From Streptomyces sp. AV19 (GTDB taxonomy: Bacteria > Actinomycetota > Actinomycetes > Streptomycetales > Streptomycetaceae), in assembly GCF_015999245.1 (NCBI RefSeq), contig NZ_JAEAMR010000007.1, positions 170,806-234,805 on the forward strand: DNA of 64,000 nucleotides. The letters run 5' to 3'. This document shows, in pieces, positions 33,946-43,161 of this stretch. The notes below the pieces were generated by a model. That model did not search any database, had not been told where the DNA came from, and was given only the letters and a program-made list of their open reading frames with translations. Every line of letters begins with the position of its first letter. The first letter of the stretch is position 1. The position numbers and the translations under genes are program-made.

Positions 33946-33968
33946 TACAACTCTCTAATCAAGTTGTA
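33946..33968. promoter_or_regulatory. MarR-type operator in the divergent promoter
   Basis: TACAACT (33946-33952) and AGTTGTA (33962-33968) are perfect inverted arms 9 bases apart, in a strongly AT-rich island (33935-33985) overlapping TATACAA/TACTAT -10-like hexamers of both divergent genes. Confidence 0.65.
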
Positions 33969-34000
33969 CTATACAACCAAAGCGACGGAAGGAAACCCTC

Positions 34001-34435
34001 GTGCCGCACCGAGCCGATTCCCTGGACACCATCCAGCGCGAACTGACCGCCTTCGCCCGCCGGGCCCGCGCCGCCGCCGCGCAGCTCCACCCCGAGCTGT
34101 CGCTCGTCTCCTACACCCTCCTCGCCCACCTCCAGGACCAGCGGGGGTGCCGGGCCACCGACCTCGCGGCGCACTACCTGCTCGACAAGTCCACGGTCAG
34201 CCGGCAGATCGCCGCCCTGGAACGGCTCGACTTCGTCGAACGCCGCACCGACCCGCACGACCAGCGGGTCCAGGTGCTGCACCTCACCGACCGCGGCACC
34301 GCCGTCCTCGACCAGGTCGCGGCCAGCCGCCGGGTCGCCTTCGAGGAGCGCCTCGCCGACTGGGACGAGGACGACCTGGCCCGCTTCGCGTCCTACCTGC
34401 TGCGCTACAACGCCTCGGGATCCACCCGGGATTGA
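34001..34435 (+). CDS. MarR-family transcriptional regulator
   Basis: 144 residues from GTG 34001 with GGAAGGAAA upstream. The winged-helix part reads YTLLAHLQDQRGCRATDLAAHYLLDKSTVSRQIAALERLDFVERRTDPHDQRVQVLHLTDRG, a standard MarR signature. It is expected to repress itself and the divergent membrane protein gene via the dyad at 33946-33968; the ligand is unknown. Confidence 0.92.
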   Translation: MPHRADSLDTIQRELTAFARRARAAAAQLHPELSLVSYTLLAHLQDQRGCRATDLAAHYLLDKSTVSRQIAALERLDFVERRTDPHDQRVQVLHLTDRGTAVLDQVAASRRVAFEERLADWDEDDLARFASYLLRYNASGSTRD

Positions 34436-34450
34436 CCGGACCACGCAAAA

Positions 34451-34471
34451 AGCCCTCCACCAGGGAGGGCT
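34451..34471. terminator. Terminator after the MarR gene
   Basis: AGCCCTCC-ACCAG-GGAGGGCT, an 8-base stem preceded by AAAA. Confidence 0.8.
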
Positions 34472-34510
34472 GAGAGATACGGCACACCGAACCGGTGCCC
34501 GGACACAGCA

Positions 34511-34546
34511 GAACGGGCCCCGTCGTTCTCACGACGAGGCCCGTTC
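34511..34546 (-). terminator. Terminator of tRNA-Leu
   Basis: GAACGGGCC...GGCCCGTTC with inner CGTCGT/ACGACG arms, just past the 3' end of the leftward tRNA. Confidence 0.8.
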
Positions 34547-34553
34547 CGTACGG

Positions 34554-34637
34554 TGCGCGAGGGGGGAGTTGAACCCCCACGCCCTTGCGGGCACTGGAAC
34601 CTGAATCCAGCGCGTCTGCCTATTCCGCCACCCGCGC
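34554..34637 (-). tRNA. tRNA-Leu (anticodon CAG)
   Basis: An 84-base class II tRNA read on the minus strand. The acceptor GCGCGGG pairs with CTCGCGC before discriminator A; the anticodon stem CTGGA/TCCAG encloses loop TTCAGGT with anticodon CAG; a long variable arm (TGCCCGCAAGGGCG) and T-arm GGGGGTTCAACTCCCCC are present. The CCA tail is not encoded. Confidence 0.95.
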
Positions 34638-34997
34638 ATTGGGTGTGTCCTCCGGCTTCCGCTCCCCTACCGGACTTTCGTCCGGTCCGCGGTGCGTCCG
34701 CCTTCCGACATGCAGAACATTAGCACGCCCCGGAGGGTGCCTTCACACCCGTGATCCGCCGAGGGCCCCCGGGCGTCCCCCCGGGCATCCGCGGGGACGC
34801 CACCGGTTGCGGGACACTGGCTCTCCGGCGGCTCTACGATCCGAGTGAGGGAGTGCGGAGGCAGCGCGTAGGCGACACTCATCACTCCTGGCGCCGAAGG
34901 GGAACCAGCTGTTTTCCCGGCGCGTGGATACGATCAGTAAGCAGTATCAGGAACGGCACCGAGCATCACAGGCGTCACCGAGGGAAGGAGGTGCCCC
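34638..34997 (+). promoter_or_regulatory. Upstream region of the fhaA-pknB cluster
   Basis: 360 bases without a gene. GACACT followed 16 bases later by TACGAT (around 34840) is a plausible promoter; a second TACGAT near 34929 lies in an inverted repeat GATAC...GTATC (34927-34948). A strong AAGGAGG for fhaA is at 34985-34991. Confidence 0.45.
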
Positions 34998-35864
34998 GTG
35001 GGAGTACTGAAGCGCTTCGAGCAGCGACTCGAAGGTCTCGTGAACGGCACCTTTGCCAAGGTGTTCAAGTCCGAGGTGCAGCCCGTCGAGATCGCGGGCG
35101 CGCTCCAGCGGGAGTGCGACAACAACGCCACCATCTGGAACCGTGACCGCACGGTCGTTCCCAACGACTTCATCGTGGAGCTGAGCGCCCCGGACTTCGA
35201 GCGGCTCAGCCCGTACTCCGGTCAGCTCGGCGACGAGCTGGCCGGCATGGTCCGCGACTACGCCAAGCAGCAGCGGTACACCTTCATGGGGACCATCAAG
35301 GTCCACCTGGAGAAGGCGGACGACCTCGACACCGGGCTGTACCGGGTGCGCAGCCGCACCCTGGCGTCCAGTGAGTCCCAGGAACCGCAGGGGTACCAGG
35401 GGCACGCGCCCCAGCAGCCGACGTACGGCGGCGGAGCCGCCCCGCGCGGCGGCTCCCCCGTCACCCAGGGCGGCGGCTACCCGGAGCGCCCGGCCGGCGC
35501 CCCGCCCATGCCTTCGTCCCCGCCGCCCGGCGCGGCCCGTCCCCAGCCCCGCGCGGGCGGGCCGGGTGCCGGCGCGGCAGAGCGCACGCGCCGCTGGATC
35601 GAGATCAACGGCACCCGCCACCAGATCTCCCGGGCCACCCTGGTGCTGGGCCGCAGCACCGAAGCGGACGTCCGGATCGACGACCCCGGCGTCTCCCGCC
35701 GGCACTGCGAGATCCGCACCGGCACCCCGTCGACCGTCCAGGACCTGGGGTCCACCAACGGCATCGTCGTGGACGGGCAGCACACCACGCGCGCTACGCT
35801 CCGCGACGGCTCGCGCATCGTCGTGGGCAGCACCACCATCGTTTACCGGCAAGCCGAAGGGTGA
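34998..35864 (+). CDS. fhaA: FHA-domain protein FhaA (DUF3662 + FHA)
   Basis: 288 residues from GTG 34998 (AAGGAGG 6 bases upstream). Residues about 1-125 are the DUF3662 domain (GVLKRFEQRLEGLVNGTFAKVFKSEVQPVEIAGALQREC); a Pro/Gly/Gln linker follows; residues about 200-288 form an FHA phospho-threonine-binding domain (LGRSTEADVRIDDPGVSRRHCEI, DLGSTNGIVVDG). It recruits phosphorylated partners of PknB to control peptidoglycan synthesis. First gene of fhaA-fhaB-pstP-rodA-pbpA-pknB. Confidence 0.96.
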   Translation: MGVLKRFEQRLEGLVNGTFAKVFKSEVQPVEIAGALQRECDNNATIWNRDRTVVPNDFIVELSAPDFERLSPYSGQLGDELAGMVRDYAKQQRYTFMGTIKVHLEKADDLDTGLYRVRSRTLASSESQEPQGYQGHAPQQPTYGGGAAPRGGSPVTQGGGYPERPAGAPPMPSSPPPGAARPQPRAGGPGAGAAERTRRWIEINGTRHQISRATLVLGRSTEADVRIDDPGVSRRHCEIRTGTPSTVQDLGSTNGIVVDGQHTTRATLRDGSRIVVGSTTIVYRQAEG

Positions 35865-35874
35865 AGCGGGGGCA

Positions 35875-36417
35875 ATGTCAGAGCTGACCCTCACGGTCAT
35901 GCGGTTGGGTTTCCTCGCCGTACTGTGGCTGTTCGTCATCGTGGCCGTCCAGGTCATCCGCAGCGACCTGTTCGGCACGCGGGTGACCGCGCGCGGCTCC
36001 CGCCGCGGCGGCGAAGCGCGCCCCGCGCAGCGGGCCCAGCAGGCCACGCCGCCGCCGCAGCGCCAGCAGCAGTCCGGCGGCCGGCGTGCGGCCGGCCGGG
36101 GCGAGAGCCGCGGCCGCCGCGGCGCGCCCACCAAGCTGGTGATCTCGGAGGGCACCCTCACCGGCACCACCGTGGCCCTGCAGGGCCAGACCATCACCCT
36201 CGGCCGGGCCCACGACTCGACGATCGTGCTGGATGACGACTACGCCTCCAGCCGGCATGCCAGGATCTACCCGGACCGCGACGGCCGCTGGATCGTCGAG
36301 GACCTCAGCTCGACCAACGGCACCTATCTCGACCGGACCCGGCTGACCACCCCGACCCCGATCCCGCTCGGCGCGCCGATCCGCATCGGCAAGACCGTCA
36401 TCGAGCTGCGGAAGTAG
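35875..36417 (+). CDS. fhaB: FHA-domain membrane protein FhaB (FipA)
   Basis: 180 residues from ATG 35875. An N-terminal membrane helix (VMRLGFLAVLWLFVIVAVQVI) anchors a basic linker and a C-terminal FHA domain (ITLGRAHDSTIVLDDDYASSRHARI, DLSSTNGTYLDR). Relatives link PknB signalling to division proteins. It lies 10 bases after fhaA, in the same operon. Confidence 0.96.
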   Translation: MSELTLTVMRLGFLAVLWLFVIVAVQVIRSDLFGTRVTARGSRRGGEARPAQRAQQATPPPQRQQQSGGRRAAGRGESRGRRGAPTKLVISEGTLTGTTVALQGQTITLGRAHDSTIVLDDDYASSRHARIYPDRDGRWIVEDLSSTNGTYLDRTRLTTPTPIPLGAPIRIGKTVIELRK

Positions 36418-36492
36418 TAGGACCATGACGACCGGAGGGTGGGCATCGAGGTGGGCAAGGGGCTGTACCCGGAGCCGACTGGCGAGGTGCGC

Positions 36493-38028
36493 ATGAGTCT
36501 GTCGCTGCGTTTCGCCGCCGGGTCCCACAAGGGCATGATCCGGGAAGGCAACGAGGACTCCGGTTACGCCGGCCCCCGGCTGCTCGCCATCGCCGACGGC
36601 ATGGGCGGCCAGGCCGCGGGCGAGGTGGCCAGCTCCGAGGTGATCTCCACCCTGGTGACCCTGGACGACGACGTCCCGGGGTCCGACCTCCTCACCTCCC
36701 TCGGCACCGCCGTCCACCGCGCCAACGAGCAGCTGCGCTCGATGGTCGAGGAGGACCCGCAGCTGGAGGGCATGGGCACCACGCTCACCGCCCTGCTGTG
36801 GACGGGCCAGCGGCTCGGGCTGGTGCACGTCGGCGACTCCCGCGCGTACCTGCTGCGCGACGGTGTCCTCACCCAGATCACCCAGGACCACACCTGGGTC
36901 CAGCGGCTCGTCGACGAGGGCCGGATCACCGAGGAGGAGGCCACCACGCACCCGCAGCGCTCGCTGCTGATGCGTGCGCTGGGCAGCGGCGACCACGTCG
37001 AGCCCGATCTGTCGATCCGCGAGGTGCGGCCCGGCGACCGCTATCTGATCTGTTCCGACGGCCTCTCCGGGGTCGTCAGCCACGAGACCATCGAGGAGCG
37101 GCTCGCCAGCTACCAGGGCCCGCAGGAGACGGTCCAGGAGCTGATCGAGCTCGCCCTGCGCGGCGGCGGCCCGGACAACGTCACCGTGATCGTCGCCGAC
37201 GTGCTGGACGTGGACGGCGGGGACACCCTCGCCCAGCAGTTCAGCGACACCCCCGTGGTCGTCGGCGCGGTCGCCGAGAACCAGTTCCCGCTGGGCCACC
37301 AGAACGCCATGCAGACCCCGGCCGGCCGCGCGTCCGAGCTGGGCCGCACCCCGCCCGCGCCGGGTCCGGCCGACGGCTTCGGCCCGCCGGGCAGCGGCCC
37401 GGCCGTGGGCGACGCCCCGGACGGCGCGTTCGGCGCGTTCCACGACGACTACGACGACGAGGGTGTGGAGCAGGCCCGCCCGCCCCGCCGCGGCGGCTGG
37501 GTCAAGCGGTCGCTGATCATCGCCGTGGTGCTCGGCGTCGTCGGCGGCGGCCTCTACGGCGGCTACCAGTGGACGCGGACGCAGTACTACGTGGGCGCCA
37601 GGGACAACACCCACGTCGCCCTCTACCAGGGCATCAACCAGGACCTTGCCTGGATCAGCCTCAGCAGGCTGTACCAGGACCATCCCGAGATCGAACTCAA
37701 GTACCTCCCCGTGGACCAGCGGGGCCGGGTCGAGGACACGATCGCGGTCGGCAGCCGGGACCAGGCGGTGCAGAAGGTCAAGGACCTCGGCACGCTGGCC
37801 AGCGCCTGCAAGAAGAAGGACGAGCAGCAGAAGGCCGAACGGCGGCAGCGCGAGAGCCAGAAGCCGGAAGCACAGCAGCCGGACGGCCGGAAGCCCGAGA
37901 ACGGCAAGCCCACCGGGGCCGCGAACGGCGGGACCTCGGTCACCCTCCAGTCCGTGCCGACCCCCGGTCCCACCCTCAGCGAGGAAGAGCAGAAAGTGGC
38001 TCAGCAGTGCAACGGCTCCCAGCAGTGA
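36493..38028 (+). CDS. pstP: PP2C-type Ser/Thr phosphatase PstP
   Basis: 511 residues from ATG 36493 (GAGG upstream); a GTG at 36439 would add 18 residues. The PP2C domain (about 1-235) has the metal-binding motifs REGNEDSG, IADGMGGQAAGEVAS, VHVGDSRAYLLRDG, ICSDGLSGVV and GGPDNVTVIVADV. One membrane helix (SLIIAVVLGVVGGGLYGGY, about 338-356) precedes an outside domain and a Lys/Gln/Glu-rich C-terminus. It dephosphorylates PknB and its substrates. Confidence 0.95.
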   Translation: MSLSLRFAAGSHKGMIREGNEDSGYAGPRLLAIADGMGGQAAGEVASSEVISTLVTLDDDVPGSDLLTSLGTAVHRANEQLRSMVEEDPQLEGMGTTLTALLWTGQRLGLVHVGDSRAYLLRDGVLTQITQDHTWVQRLVDEGRITEEEATTHPQRSLLMRALGSGDHVEPDLSIREVRPGDRYLICSDGLSGVVSHETIEERLASYQGPQETVQELIELALRGGGPDNVTVIVADVLDVDGGDTLAQQFSDTPVVVGAVAENQFPLGHQNAMQTPAGRASELGRTPPAPGPADGFGPPGSGPAVGDAPDGAFGAFHDDYDDEGVEQARPPRRGGWVKRSLIIAVVLGVVGGGLYGGYQWTRTQYYVGARDNTHVALYQGINQDLAWISLSRLYQDHPEIELKYLPVDQRGRVEDTIAVGSRDQAVQKVKDLGTLASACKKKDEQQKAERRQRESQKPEAQQPDGRKPENGKPTGAANGGTSVTLQSVPTPGPTLSEEEQKVAQQCNGSQQ

Positions 38029-38048
38029 GGCTGTAGGGGGCCCGCGAC

Positions 38049-39467
38049 ATGTCAGCCATCTCACCCATGCCGAACACCACCGCCACCACCACCGTCAGTA
38101 CGGCGGGCCAGCCGAGCCGGCGCAACACGGAGTTGCTGCTGCTCGCCTTCGCCGTCATCCTCCCCTGCTTCGCGTACGCCAACGTGGGCCTGGCCCTGGA
38201 CGGCGAGATGCCCTCCGGCATGCTCGGCTACGGCATGGGCCTCGGCCTGCTGGCCGGCGTCGGCCACCTGGTGATGCGCAAGTTCGCCAAGTACGCCGAC
38301 CCGCTGCTGCTGCCGCTGGCCACGGTCCTCAACGGACTGGGCCTGGTGATCATCTGGCGGCTGGACCAGTCGCCCCGGCTCCAGGCGTCCAAGACCTTCG
38401 CGCCCGCGGCCACCAACCAGCTGCTGTTCTCGGCGCTGGGCATCGCCCTGTTCGTGGCGGTGCTGGTCTTCCTCAAGGACCACCGGATCCTCCAGCGCTA
38501 CACGTACATCTCGATGGCCGTGGCGCTGGTCCTGCTGATCTCGCCGATGTTCTTCCCGTCGGTCTACGGCGCCCGGATCTGGATCAAGATCCCCGGTCTG
38601 GGCACCATCCAGCCCGGTGAGTTCGCCAAGATCGTCCTGGCGGTGTTCTTCGCCGGCTACCTCATGGTCAAGCGGGACGCGCTGGCCCTGGCCAGCCGCC
38701 GCTTCATGGGGATGTACCTGCCGCGCGGCCGTGACCTGGGCCCGATCCTGGCCGTCTGGGCGTTCAGCATCCTGATCCTGGTCTTCGAGACCGACCTCGG
38801 CACCTCGCTGCTGTTCTTCGGCATGTTCGTCGTGATGCTCTACGTCGCGACCGAGCGCACCAGCTGGATCGTCTTCGGCCTGCTGATGTCGGCGGCCGGC
38901 GCGGTGGGCGTGGCCTCCTTCGAGAGCCATGTGCAGGCCCGTGTGGACGCCTGGCTCGACCCGTTCGCCGGCTGGGGCAAGTCCCAGGCCAGCGAGCAGA
39001 TCGCCAAGGCGCTGATGACCTTCGGCTCGGGCGGCGTCGCGGGCACCGGCTGGGGCCAGGGCAACTCCGACCTCATCGGCTTCGCCGCCAACTCCGACTT
39101 CATCCTCGCCACCGTCGGCGAGGAGCTGGGCCTGGCCGGCGTCATGGCCATCCTGCTCATCTACGGGCTGATCGTGGAGCGCGGCGTCCGCACGGCGCTG
39201 GCCGCCCGCGACCCGTTCGGCAAGCTGCTCGCCATCGGCCTGTCCGGCGCCTTCGCCATCCAGGTCTTCGTGGTGGCCGGCGGTGTCATGGGCCTCATCC
39301 CGCTGACCGGCATGACCATGCCGTTCATGGCACAGGGCGGTTCCTCCGTGATCGCCAACTGGGCCCTGGTGGCGATCCTGCTGAAGATCAGCGACGCGGC
39401 CCGCCGTCCCGCGCCCGCCCCCGTCAGCAACCCCGACGCCGAGATGACCCAGGTGGTCCGCCCGTGA
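38049..39467 (+). CDS. rodA: RodA/FtsW-family peptidoglycan glycosyltransferase (SEDS)
   Basis: 472 residues with about ten membrane helices. SEDS signatures include VYGARIWIKIPGLGTIQPGEFAKI, FETDLGTSLLFFGMFVVMLYVAT and AANSDFILATVGEELGLAG. It polymerises lipid II together with the downstream class B PBP PbpA. Its stop overlaps the pbpA GTG start (GTGA), indicating coupled synthesis of the pair. Confidence 0.96.
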   Translation: MSAISPMPNTTATTTVSTAGQPSRRNTELLLLAFAVILPCFAYANVGLALDGEMPSGMLGYGMGLGLLAGVGHLVMRKFAKYADPLLLPLATVLNGLGLVIIWRLDQSPRLQASKTFAPAATNQLLFSALGIALFVAVLVFLKDHRILQRYTYISMAVALVLLISPMFFPSVYGARIWIKIPGLGTIQPGEFAKIVLAVFFAGYLMVKRDALALASRRFMGMYLPRGRDLGPILAVWAFSILILVFETDLGTSLLFFGMFVVMLYVATERTSWIVFGLLMSAAGAVGVASFESHVQARVDAWLDPFAGWGKSQASEQIAKALMTFGSGGVAGTGWGQGNSDLIGFAANSDFILATVGEELGLAGVMAILLIYGLIVERGVRTALAARDPFGKLLAIGLSGAFAIQVFVVAGGVMGLIPLTGMTMPFMAQGGSSVIANWALVAILLKISDAARRPAPAPVSNPDAEMTQVVRP

Positions 39468-40921
39468 ACAAGCCCGTGCGCCGGATCGCGATCTTCTGCG
39501 GACTCCTCATCCTCGCGCTGATGGCCCGCGACAACTGGCTGCAGTTCGTCCAGGCCGACGAGCTCAAGAACCACAAGCACAACATGCGGGTCGCGATCGC
39601 CCGTTACAGCCAGCCGCGCGGCAACATCATCGTCGACGGCAACGCGATCACGGACTCCAAAGAAGTCAACGGCATCAACTACAAGTACAAGCGGACCTAC
39701 GCCAACGGCCCGATGTGGGCGCCGGTGACGGGCCTCAGCTCGCAGGTCTACACGCCCACCATGCTGGAGGGCGTCGAGGACAAGATCCTCACCGGTGACG
39801 ACGACCGCCTCTTCTTCAACCGGACGATCGACATGATCACCGGCAAGGGCAAGAAGGGCGGTGACGTGATCACCACCCTCAACGCCAAGGCCCAGGAGGC
39901 CGCCTTCAAGGGCCTGGGCGACAAGAAGGGCGCCGTCGCCGCCATCGACCCGCGCACCGGCAAGATCCTGGCGCTCGCCTCCACCCCGTCGTACGACCCG
40001 TCGACCATTGCCGGGGCCAACGACGGCGACGCGTGGAAGAAGCTCAACGACGACAAGAACAAGCCCATGCTCAACCGGGCGCTGCGCGAGACGTACCCGC
40101 CCGGCTCGACGTTCAAGGTCGTCACGGCCGCCGCCGCGCTGGAGACCGGCCTCTACAAGGACGTCGACGAGAAGACCAACTCGCCCAAGAGGTGGAACCT
40201 CCCGGACACCCGGAACGTGCCGCTGACCAACGAGACGACGATGCCCTGCGACAACGTCTCGATGCGGGCGGCCCTCCAGTGGTCCTGCAACAGCGTCTTC
40301 GGCAAGATCAGCGCCGATGTCGGCAACCAGAAGATGATCGACACGGCCAACAAGTTCGGCTTCAACAGCGACGACCTGACCGTCCCGGTCGGTGTCGCCA
40401 AGAGCGTCTACCCCAAGGACAACCGCCCGCAGAACGCCATGGCCGGCATCGGCCAGGCGTCCAACCGCGCCACCCCGCTCCAGATGGCCATGGTCGCCGC
40501 CGCGATCGCCAACAACGGCAAGCTCATGGAGCCGTACATGGTCGACAAGCTGCGCGCGCCCAACCTCAACGTCATCGAGACGCACCAGGCCAAGGAGATG
40601 AGCCGCCCGCTCACCCCCGAGCACGCGCAGTCGCTGCAGAGCGCCATGGAGACGGTCGTCGAGGAGGGCACCGGAACCGCGGCCAAGATCAGCGGCGTCA
40701 AGGTGGGGGGCAAGACCGGTACCGCGCAGCACGGCGTGGACAACAGCGGGAACCCCTACGCGTGGTTCATCTCCTACGCGAAGTCGGGCGACGGCTCCCC
40801 GGTGGCCGTGGCCGTGGTCATCGAGGGCTCCGACACCATGCGTGACGACATCGCCGGCGGCAAGCTCGCCGCCCCGATCGCCAAGAACGTCATGGAGGCG
40901 GTGCTCAAGACGCAGAAGTGA
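39464..40921 (+). CDS. pbpA: Class B penicillin-binding protein PbpA
   Basis: 485 residues from GTG 39464. An N-terminal membrane anchor (IAIFCGLLILALMARDNWLQF) is followed by the pedestal and a transpeptidase domain with STFK (PPGSTFKVV, active Ser), SCN (WSCNSVFG) and KTG (GGKTGTAQHG). The length is typical of actinobacterial PbpA. It cross-links peptidoglycan with RodA. Confidence 0.97.
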   Translation: MNKPVRRIAIFCGLLILALMARDNWLQFVQADELKNHKHNMRVAIARYSQPRGNIIVDGNAITDSKEVNGINYKYKRTYANGPMWAPVTGLSSQVYTPTMLEGVEDKILTGDDDRLFFNRTIDMITGKGKKGGDVITTLNAKAQEAAFKGLGDKKGAVAAIDPRTGKILALASTPSYDPSTIAGANDGDAWKKLNDDKNKPMLNRALRETYPPGSTFKVVTAAAALETGLYKDVDEKTNSPKRWNLPDTRNVPLTNETTMPCDNVSMRAALQWSCNSVFGKISADVGNQKMIDTANKFGFNSDDLTVPVGVAKSVYPKDNRPQNAMAGIGQASNRATPLQMAMVAAAIANNGKLMEPYMVDKLRAPNLNVIETHQAKEMSRPLTPEHAQSLQSAMETVVEEGTGTAAKISGVKVGGKTGTAQHGVDNSGNPYAWFISYAKSGDGSPVAVAVVIEGSDTMRDDIAGGKLAAPIAKNVMEAVLKTQK

Positions 40922-41054
40922 CGGGATCCGGTACCAGTCGGATATCGGTGACCGTCACGCCCGGGAGCGATAGGACCCGCCGGGTACGGTAAGCGCGGAC
41001 AGCACACCGCCGGACCCACGTCGGTGGGGTCAGGAAAACGGAAGGGCTGGAGCT

Positions 41055-43124
41055 ATGGAAGAGCCGCGTCGCCTCGGCGGCCGGTACGAGCTGGGCTCGG
41101 TGCTCGGCCGCGGTGGCATGGCCGAGGTCTACCTCGCCCACGACACCCGGCTCGGCCGCACCGTCGCCGTGAAGACGCTGCGGGTGGACCTCGCCCGCGA
41201 CCCGTCCTTCCAGGCCCGGTTCCGCCGTGAGGCCCAGTCGGCCGCCTCGCTGAACCACCCGTCCATCGTCGCGGTCTACGACACCGGCGAGGACTACGTG
41301 GACGGCGTCTCGATCCCGTACATCGTCATGGAGTACGTGGACGGCTCGACCCTCCGCGAGCTGCTGCACTCCGGCCGCAAGCTGCTCCCCGAGCGCTCGC
41401 TGGAGATGACGATCGGCGTCCTCCAGGCCCTGGAGTACTCCCACCGGGCGGGCATCGTCCACCGGGACATCAAGCCCGCCAACGTCATGCTGACCCGCAC
41501 CGGCCAGGTGAAGGTCATGGACTTCGGCATCGCCCGCGCGATGGGCGACGCCGGCATGACCATGACCCAGACCGCCGCGGTGATCGGCACCGCGCAGTAC
41601 CTCTCCCCCGAGCAGGCCAAGGGCGAGCAGGTCGACGCCCGCTCCGACCTGTACTCGACGGGCTGTCTGCTCTACGAACTGCTCACCGTCCGGCCGCCGT
41701 TCATCGGCGACTCCCCGGTGGCGGTCGCCTACCAGCACGTGCGGGAGGAGCCGAACCCGCCGAGCGCCTTCGACCCCGAGATCACGCCGGAAATGGACGC
41801 CATCGTCCTCAAGGCGCTGACCAAGGACCCGGACTACCGCTACCAGAGCGCCGACGAGATGCGCGCCGACATCGAGGCCGCGCTGGAGGGCCGCCCGGTG
41901 GCCGCGGCGTCCGCCTACAGCGCCATGGGCTCGGTGGGCTACGGCGGCGAGGACCAGCCGACGGCGATGCTGCGGCCGCACGGCCAGCAGCACGACCCGA
42001 ACGCGCCGGGCCAGACCTCCATGCTGCCGCCGGTCCGCGACGGCGGGGGCTACGGCGGTTACGACGGCTACGGCGACGGCGGTGACCCCGGCGGGCACGG
42101 CGGGGGCCGCAAGAAGAGCAGCCTGTCGACCGTCCTGCTGGTGGTCGCGGGCATCCTGGTGCTCGTCGGAGCGATCTTCATCGGCAAGTCGCTGTTCAGC
42201 GGCGGCGGGAGCGGCGACGAGGTCACCGTGCCCAGCCTCCGGGGCGTGACGCTCTCCGAGGCCCAGAAGCAGGGCGAGAACGTCGAGCTCAAGGTCGTCG
42301 ACAGCGGCAAGTCCATCAACTGCGACGAGGACCCGGGCAAGGTCTGCGACCAGGACCCGAAGGCCGGGTCCAAGCTCAAGCGCAACGGCGAGGTCAGGGT
42401 GACCCTGTCCAAGGGGCCGGCCAAGATCGACGTGCCGAACGTGATGAGCCTGTCCTACGACGACGCGAAGAAGACCCTGGAGGACGCCGGGTTCACGGTC
42501 CGCCGCAGGACGGAGGAGACCGAGAAGGCCGAGCCCAACACCGTCATCGGCCAGAGCCCGAAGGTGGGCACGAAGGCCGACAAGGGCGCGGAGATCACTC
42601 TCACCGTGGCCGTGGCACCGCAGACCAAGGCCGTCCCGTCGGTCGTGGGCCAGAAGTTCGAGGACGCCAAGAAGCAGCTCGAGGACAACGGCTTCAAGGT
42701 GGCCCGCACCGACGTCGACTCGGAGGAGGAGGCGGGCAAGGTCGTCGCCCAGAACCCCCAGGGCGACAGCAAGGCGGCGCCCGGCTCCCAGGTCACCCTC
42801 GACGTCTCCAAGGGCCCGCAGGAAGTCGCGGTGCCCGAGGTCAAGGGGATGTCGATCAAGGACGCCAGGAAGGCCCTGACGGACGCCGGTTTCAAGGTCG
42901 GCAACATCGCCGGCCCGCAGGACGACAAGGCGACCGTGGTGATGACCAACCCGCCGGCCGGCACCAAGGGCAAGAAGGGCCTGACCGTCGACCTGATCAC
43001 TCAGGGCGGCGGGGTCATCGGCGGCAACGACACCGGGGACTCCGAGGACAAGGGCAGCACCGGCGGCAACGACGACGGCGGCCTCTTCGGCGGCAACGGC
43101 CTCTTCGGCGGGCGCCGCCACTGA
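41055..43124 (+). CDS. pknB: Ser/Thr protein kinase PknB with four PASTA domains
   Basis: 689 residues from ATG 41055. The kinase domain (about 8-270) has GRGGMAEV, VAVKTL, HRDIKPANVM, DFGIA and GTAQYLSPEQ. A Gly/Asp/Tyr linker leads to a membrane helix at about 358-378 (LSTVLLVVAGILVLVGAIFIG) and four PASTA repeats (about 389-452, 453-525, 526-592, 593-662) that bind muropeptides or lipid II. A Gly/Asp/Asn tail ends the protein. It closes the fhaA cluster after a 133-base gap that may hold its own promoter. Called pkaF in S. coelicolor. Confidence 0.97.
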   Translation: MEEPRRLGGRYELGSVLGRGGMAEVYLAHDTRLGRTVAVKTLRVDLARDPSFQARFRREAQSAASLNHPSIVAVYDTGEDYVDGVSIPYIVMEYVDGSTLRELLHSGRKLLPERSLEMTIGVLQALEYSHRAGIVHRDIKPANVMLTRTGQVKVMDFGIARAMGDAGMTMTQTAAVIGTAQYLSPEQAKGEQVDARSDLYSTGCLLYELLTVRPPFIGDSPVAVAYQHVREEPNPPSAFDPEITPEMDAIVLKALTKDPDYRYQSADEMRADIEAALEGRPVAAASAYSAMGSVGYGGEDQPTAMLRPHGQQHDPNAPGQTSMLPPVRDGGGYGGYDGYGDGGDPGGHGGGRKKSSLSTVLLVVAGILVLVGAIFIGKSLFSGGGSGDEVTVPSLRGVTLSEAQKQGENVELKVVDSGKSINCDEDPGKVCDQDPKAGSKLKRNGEVRVTLSKGPAKIDVPNVMSLSYDDAKKTLEDAGFTVRRRTEETEKAEPNTVIGQSPKVGTKADKGAEITLTVAVAPQTKAVPSVVGQKFEDAKKQLEDNGFKVARTDVDSEEEAGKVVAQNPQGDSKAAPGSQVTLDVSKGPQEVAVPEVKGMSIKDARKALTDAGFKVGNIAGPQDDKATVVMTNPPAGTKGKKGLTVDLITQGGGVIGGNDTGDSEDKGSTGGNDDGGLFGGNGLFGGRRH

Positions 43125-43132
43125 GTCCGGGC

Positions 43133-43161
43133 GGAGCTGCGGGACTCAGTCCCGCAGCTCC
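43133..43161. terminator. Bidirectional terminator between pknB and srtE2
   Basis: GGAGCTGCGGGAC-TCA-GTCCCGCAGCTCC, a perfect 13-base stem. The loop is the srtE2 stop codon and the right arm encodes its last residues. Confidence 0.85.

Noticed and set aside
34554..34637. tRNA-Leu as an integration site
   Set aside because: No integrase or partial tRNA repeat is present nearby; flanks are ordinary chromosomal genes.
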